NCBI GenBank assembly: GCA_009823395.1
Contig: CM020516.1
Span: 9,118,001 to 9,182,000, forward strand
Origin: Thamnaconus septentrionalis
Lineage: Eukaryota; Chordata; Actinopteri; Tetraodontiformes; Monacanthidae
DNA length: 64,000 nucleotides
Direction: 5' to 3'
Shown: in pieces, positions 58,181-64,000 of the stretch
Numbering within the stretch: the first letter of the stretch is position 1
Layout of the letters: each line of letters opens with the position of its first letter
Position numbers and translations under genes: made by a program
The notes under the pieces: model-generated
The model's database searches: none
What the model was told of the DNA's origin: nothing
The model's input: only the letters and a program-made list of their open reading frames with translations

Positions 58181-58690
58181 TTTAAAAAGACTGCCACAGA
58201 CGAGCGAGAAGGGGCCACTGAACTGCGTGTCGCGCGGGGGAATGTTCGGCGAGCGACCGCAATCAATAGTCTCTTGATGTTCTCTGTATTAGCGCCATGA
58301 TTGGTGTTTTTCTTGGGCGGGTAATGGAGGGGGACTGCGGGTCGCGCGATGAGAGGTAGCTGCGGTAATTCGGGGTCAGGTTCGCGCCAACGAGCGTCCA
58401 AATTAAATCTCCAGTCGGACATGATCCCATCCGAGCGGAAACATTGCAGGGGGCGAAAGGAATCCAACTCCAGCCTCGGCGCCTCACAATCTGAAGGGAC
58501 TGGCAGGTGTAGCGCCACTGCCGGGGAATAATTAGGCTACTGTCCGTCACAATGTGTCAGCGCACTGAGTGAGGAAAGGCTGCACTTTCGCTCCTTTCGC
58601 TGCAATCCGGAGTTCGGAACAGCTCGTGTGCTGACTCAGTTTTGTGACAGGATATTGGAGAACATACACCTTGTCAAATGCGCCTGTAAA
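58181..58690. other. Gene-free stretch
   Basis: CpG-containing complex sequence; no exon, RNA or repeat family recognised. Confidence 0.4.
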
Positions 58691-58694
58691 GACA

Positions 58695-58863
58695 CACCAT
58701 TACCACGGCCCACACGGTGCCGTGGTAATGGTGCACATCGCTCATATTTTTTTGGTGTATTTCATCAAGTTCTAGAACGTCTTAACCAAGACCAAGACAC
58801 TAGCAAGATCAGGGGTATACCTAGGGTATATACCTAAGGCATACCCTTGGTCGACCAAGGGTA
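58695..58863. repeat. Cluster of inverted repeats and perfect palindromes
   Basis: A 15-base perfect stem (58695-58709 with 58719-58733; arm CACCATTACCACGGC) encloses a nine-base loop. A 22-base perfect palindrome lies at 58842-58863 (half-site TACCCTTGGTC). Between them are GGTATACC and GGTATATACC. This may be a small foldback transposon; family unknown. Confidence 0.6.
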
Positions 58864-61800
58864 GTCCGAAGACCGACAGACAACGTTAAAGAGGTGTCGA
58901 GGTGTGCTACAACACTAGTTTTCTCAACTTCTCAAATTATTCTTGCTGAATTTTAAGCAACCATTTGTTTTTGCATATATCAGACTGTTTTTTGTTTTTT
59001 TTTACCACCCCATTGCCATTATGCCAACCTAGAGTTAGAGAATAATGGGCCCCTCTTCCCAGCTTCCACAGTCAGTGTCAGGCGCAGGTAGGGTGTGAGG
59101 CGGTTAATTGGTATTTCAATGCACTTTCCGTGACACTTTAAAAATGAATTCTTCATTTTCAAAAATACCGTAAAACAGCGTGCCACCTCGCATAATTATT
59201 CCTTTCATACGAAGCGCCTGCACAAAACGCATCCGGCCCTCACCTACACGTCTGCGTGTCGAGCTGTGAAACAGTTTCCAGAGGAATGAAAAAAAAAAAA
59301 AAAACAAAAAACTGAGGAATTCTGGCAGTGCGTCAACAGGATTGTGTTGCCTGTCACTGAATTACAGAGCGGGTTCAAACACCTTTCTCAAGTTAACCAA
59401 GGTAAACATGTTTTTTGAGCCTTGGGGCAATTGAATGAATTACCATTGTTCATCATTTCATTATGCCGCAGCTGTATGTTAAGCAGCTCTATATACTGAA
59501 AACTGTGATGTATGTGTATAATGTGTATAAAGGGGCATATGTTTTTTTTCTTATTGTTTTGTTTTTTTTTTGCTCTCGACAGCGACGCGTTCACATTAGC
59601 CTAGCCCTGCGCGCCGTGGATGCAATGTCCTCCCGCTTTGAGTCGAGCACGAGGGCATCATGAGCAGGGAAAACAACAAGTGTAGACCCCCTCAACCTGC
59701 CGCTCACTTAGCCTATATCACTCCAGGCAAATTGTTTTTACGCCGGACCCCACGACAGCAACTAAAGACCCACCTGCTCATCCAATAACAGCAAATCAAA
59801 TCACAGAGGCTTTCCCTTTCTTGGTTTCAAAGGGACATTCTCTAAGTTGATTCTTTTCATTTAATTCCTGCAAAGGGATAGACCCCCACACACACCCCGA
59901 GCCCCCCCTTGCCGACACTACCCCCCACCCCCACCACCACCACCCCGCCGCACACACCCTACCCTCCCGCCCCCTCGCTCGCCCTTTATCTGCTCGTGAG
60001 AGTGGGGGAAGAAACAGAGGATTATCGATTTACACTCAAACAGTGGGCCAACCTAAAAAGCCCCAATGAATTGTCACTCATTATTGAAATTATCAGGCAC
60101 TAATTAAACTGGCAACCCTAAGCCCCCTGGGCTGTGCTCATCTCCAACTGAATTTCAGCTCCTCAGACAGTAATAGGGAGGCAGCATTAGCCGCTACTGG
60201 ATGCTAATGAGACCTGGAAGCTGTCTCTCCCTCTTAGGGTTTCACAGAAGCAAGTGCTGAATGTGAACCACGACTACAGTGCAGTGCTGTTTGTGAGCGC
60301 TTGATTGGCAGCATGAGAGAGAGAGCGGTGGAGGGAGCGAGAGGGGGGGGGGGAGCGAGAGAGAGAGGAAGAGGGAGAGAGAGCTGGCAAGTGCACGAAG
60401 CCGGATGGTCCTTCGAGTAAAGCATCAACAGTTACATTCAGCAATAATTTTAGTACACGGATTTGAAAGATTTAAAGCTTTTTGCACACAATGCCTCCCC
60501 GCCAGTCTTCCCGCCGCAGAGTTCCACCTCTCCCCGCGCCTCTCATAGCTGCTCAGAAGTTGTTGACTTTTCGCGTCGTTTGTGCGTGCGTGCGTGCGTG
60601 CGTGCGTGCGAGCGAGAGCGCTCGCTCGCTCTCCTCGCCTCCTCCACGCCGAAATCAACAGACGCAGTACCAGGGAGAATCTGACTGACTTTATCACATG
60701 GTACACAGCTTGTTAATAACTTCCTCTGACAATTCCTCCTCATCTTTGCTGATGACCAGAGGGACGGCGGTGATTGTCATGTTTGTAGGGGAAGAAAGAC
60801 TCTAAACAATGATGTCACGTCAGCCTCTCTATTAAAAGACTTCATATTTTGAGCGGCATAATTAATACTCTTGGGCATGTCGCTTCCAAGTTGGCACTCC
60901 AGGCAAAGGGCTGCCACTCACCTGATAATTATTTTTGGAAATGGAGCCCAAATTACAGTGATTGACAAATGCAACAAAGCAGAGACAGCCCCGAGCATTC
61001 ACCAAGAAAGGGATGGAGGGAAAACAGTTGAGTGTTTTAAGGCACTCGAACAATTGAATTTAAAGTTTAAACCGTTTGTCCTTTCATGTCTGGCACGCAG
61101 CTTAGACCAGGGTCAAACATCTTAACCCCGGCATGCTGCAAGATTAAAGGCATTAAAGTGTAATTAACACGCTGTAGTTATTACGTTCAGAGTGGTCGCA
61201 GTTGCTATTTAGCACACGGAAACGTGATAAATGTTGCTAAATAAAATATCCGCCGCAACACACGTTGCGCGACGTGCTCATCCAGCCGCTTCGGTGTCAG
61301 AAAGCGCCTCGCGAATCACAGTCGGTGGCTCACAGGAATCCAAGTGTGTCCTCACTTCACAGTTGTCTTGAAGGGAGAGGTGGGGGGAGGGGAAAAAAAA
61401 AACAGCAAACAGTTGTTAGCCCGTCGGGTTGCATCCATTAGATGGTGGATAGAGAGAAGCGGCGCGCCTCCACGCTTTTTACACCTCTCGCCATGCGTAA
61501 ATCAGCCACTCTGTCATTCTCCTCGGCAGAGAGGAGGAGGAATTATGTCAAGTTATTTGTTTTGTTCCAAAATGAAATATTTATCGGGAGTGAACACCTA
61601 CCAGGAACAGACGATAGGCCAGGGTGCTTCATCTTCTCAGACTCATATTTGGCTTCCACCTCCGCAAAGGCCAAACCATGTCCTGAGGGTTTTCAGTGAT
61701 TCAGGGAAGTCCGCTAGCTTTGAATCCACATTTCAAAGCCGGTGTTGAACTGCAGGACTCTGCCGGAGCTGGGGGGGAGACATGTGTACACACACTCTCA

Positions 61801-63154
61801 CCAATTATATGGTGATCTCCTTGATTTCTCTCCCCGTTTGACGGCATAACTTCATGCTTTCTTATTTTTCCATATTGGCTCTGAAATATGGCTTAAGGTT
61901 CCTTTAATGAAACGTACCGGCGAGTGTGGCTGATTTATTGCCTTGCGGTCGGGAAGTTTTCCACTTAAACGTAAGAACATTTGGGACATGTTTAGTTACA
62001 GCGTAGTCATCAGCGACTGGGATGTTTTCCTTCCAAATACCCTGCAAACGCACACACACACACACACACGCACGCACCGTTTGTCGTAATTTAAAGTTTG
62101 AAATAGTGATTTTGCCGGAGGAAAGATTGATGGAGCGCAATGAAGTATAAATATAAAAGGTGGAATCCTTAAATCCCGGAGGAAAAATCAAACTTTTGGA
62201 TTATTTAACAGAGCAAACTGCGAGGGAAAAAACCATGACACGGAGGTGCGGTTTTCAGAAGGATTCTTTCGCATGGGAGAAAACATTTTTCACAGAGGAG
62301 AGGCAGCGGGGTGGTAGAAAGGGAAGTATTATTTGCCCTTGCTCCAAGTGGACCACTTAAACAGTTGTATTATTAATAGCGGTAATAATGTGGGCCTCTG
62401 CTCCACGTCCTACGGTACGTCATTAAACGTGTTACAGCAAACGCCGTCTCTCACTTTGCTGGGAAAACCATTACGGACGCTGGACGCTAAATGCATTAGC
62501 AGAAAGAGGTCAGGCAGCAAAAAAAAGAAAAAAAAGAACGGGGGGCAGCGGGGGGAGTGCAAGAGAGAAAGAGAGGGAGAGAGAGAATCATTGTACCTTT
62601 GTCCAAAGCCATTACTACACTGACCCCTCCGAGTTCAAAGCAACAGTGATTGAGTTGGTGTCATCACAGGCCCGGACTTCCCTGCCAGTGGGCCCTACCT
62701 GGAAAACTCCTTTTCCAAGAGAGCGCTCGTTTGATCACGCGCGCGCCGGCCCCGACGCGCGTCAAGCTGGGTTATTCCCACAGTTAATATTCTTTCATAA
62801 CCCGCCATGCACGCTGAACTTGATTATTTTGGCACCTGGGCAAACAGCTACGGCTTTTCAGGTGGCGCATACAGTATCAGAGACCCTGGTCACAAGGGTG
62901 ATCTATTCGCTGAAAAGGCAGGGTTCTGGCAAAAGACTCAGCACCTTGGAGTAATGAAGCCAGCGCTGCTCTGTGAGCATGGGCAGACTGGGTTACATTA
63001 GAAATGCATGAAGGCCAATAGGTGGTTACCTTAGGTCCGCTCCAACCCATTTATATTCCATCAACCGATATCAAAGCGGGAAAATGTTTTTGGAGAGGGT
63101 GGAAAAGCGGGCGAGCCGGCGAGGTATATTGAAATGTCCGCGGATCAACAAAAC

Positions 63155-63206
<52 letters not shown>

Positions 63207-64000
63207 AAATGGCTGTCAAGTAGCGCCGTGGCAAGTGGAAATGTGCCGGCCCCGTCCAAGTCCACGGCTACCACAGAAGGCGAGAGGCGTTTCTTTGGAC
63301 GCCTCGACTGCGGCTTGGATAAAGCGCGGCTTTGGATAATGAATCTTTCCTTTAACAACACTTGAAAAAAAAGAGCGCGCGACAGAGAAAGAGAGAGAGA
63401 GAGCGACACCGTGATGATTATTATTATTTTTTTTTTACTTTGCTGTCTCATTACCAGTGTCCACTTGGCAAAGGCGCGGGACTCTGCTGCCCAGAATTAA
63501 GGCTTGAACCTGGGCAACTTTCCTGCTGTCCACCCACCCTCTCTTGCTTTTTTTGCTTCCTCTCTCCCCGAGACTTGGTTGCTTACTTAATCATGATTAA
63601 TCGCTGCCTGGATAATCAGATACAACATCAAAAGGTTGGAGATGACAGTCCAAGGACGCTTGGGAGGAAACAAGGTATACCAGGCATTCATTAGCTTTGG
63701 CATGGCAGTCATACATTAGCCCATAACCCTTTATTGTCCTAATTAGGCTGGAGAGGGACCGCTAACATTAACACTACCAATATTATACATACATACGTAC
63801 ATATATGGGCACCATTTTTTTTTTCCACGCCAGCATCACACAGGGCCACACAGGGTTTCCCCCTCTCATAAAACGCCCTTTATGTCCTGCACTTTATGAT
63901 CATTTTATACTCTTCCCTTTTCTGCCCAGGTAGCAGTTTGTCCAGACAGTGTATTATGTTAGCTCACATCCAGCCCGTAAGCCGGGCAGTGATTTTGATT
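58864..64000. other. Gene-free stretch to the window end
   Basis: No gene recognised. Low-complexity parts: A run near 59288-59305, C-rich near 59885-59970, GA near 60316-60382, (GCGT)n at 60586-60610, CA near 62049-62069, (GA)n at 63159-63202. Complex AT-rich parts at 60040-60240, 60830-61260 and 63560-63780 could include conserved elements. Confidence 0.45.
63159..63202. repeat. (GA)n microsatellite
   Basis: Pure GA tract of about 22 units followed by an A run. Confidence 0.96.

Noticed and set aside
58695..58755. Hairpin followed by a T run, resembling a bacterial intrinsic terminator or a microRNA precursor
   Set aside because: The context is eukaryotic, and a 15-base stem is too short for a microRNA hairpin.
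21121..64000. Exons of MKI67, EBF3 or other expected neighbours
   Set aside because: I searched the translated frames for recognisable forkhead-associated, Ki-67 repeat, or COE DNA-binding/IPT/HLH sequence and saw none; these genes must lie outside the window.

Overview
This window comes from a teleost fish nuclear genome, probably a percomorph. The evidence is split genes with GT-AG introns, the salmon-type GnRH decapeptide, fish-type Tc1, tRNA-SINE and DNA-transposon remnants, and very abundant microsatellites. Species cannot be named from sequence alone. There are no operons; all calls are eukaryotic exon models made by reading splice sites, phase and protein homology by eye.

Left part (1-7250): 5' flank or 5' intron of the first gene, with no convincing coding exon. 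It holds a TTAC-rich interspersed repeat (about 1956-2330), a miniature Tc1-like element with 25-bp terminal inverted repeats (4499-4875), and GA/CA microsatellites.

Gene 1 (7251-17535, +): receptor-type protein tyrosine phosphatase epsilon (ptpre), 19 coding exons, 680 residues, every phase consistent. It has a short glycosylatable ectodomain, one membrane helix and two PTP domains: D1 with WPD and HCSAGVGR, D2 with the family-typical WPE. An intronic alternative first exon (8232-8263) encodes [10 protein letters not shown] plus a shared W. It is homologous to the start of mammalian cytosolic PTP-epsilon, so both receptor and cytosolic isoforms are encoded.

Gene 2 (about 19841-20957, +): gonadotropin-releasing hormone 3 (gnrh3), a 90-residue precursor in the classic four-exon layout. 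It has a TATA box, a tiny non-coding exon 1, and a palindromic Otx/bicoid-type site just upstream. The tandem ptpre-gnrh3 order on one strand mirrors the PTPRA-GNRH2 order in mammals, consistent with duplication of an ancestral PTPR-GnRH pair.

Right part (about 21-64 kb): a gene desert. I find no recognisable coding gene. It is a mosaic of simple repeats with complex, ORF-poor, homeodomain-motif-rich blocks that look like conserved non-coding elements (21.1-22.9, 25.1-25.5, 31.2-31.7, 37.6-38.2, 41.0-41.6, 46.7-47.6, 49.9-50.6, 52.3-52.9 and 56.7-58.2 kb). By vertebrate synteny (PTPRE-MKI67-EBF3 on human 10q26) this could be part of an ebf3 regulatory landscape, but that is inference. A tRNA-derived SINE split by a DNA transposon carrying a MYB/SANT-like remnant lies at 32.5-33.5 kb, and a cluster of perfect palindromes at 58.7-58.9 kb. 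No previously undescribed system can be asserted. The strongest observations are the dual-isoform ptpre structure, the gnrh3 promoter, the nested transposon and the regulatory-looking desert.
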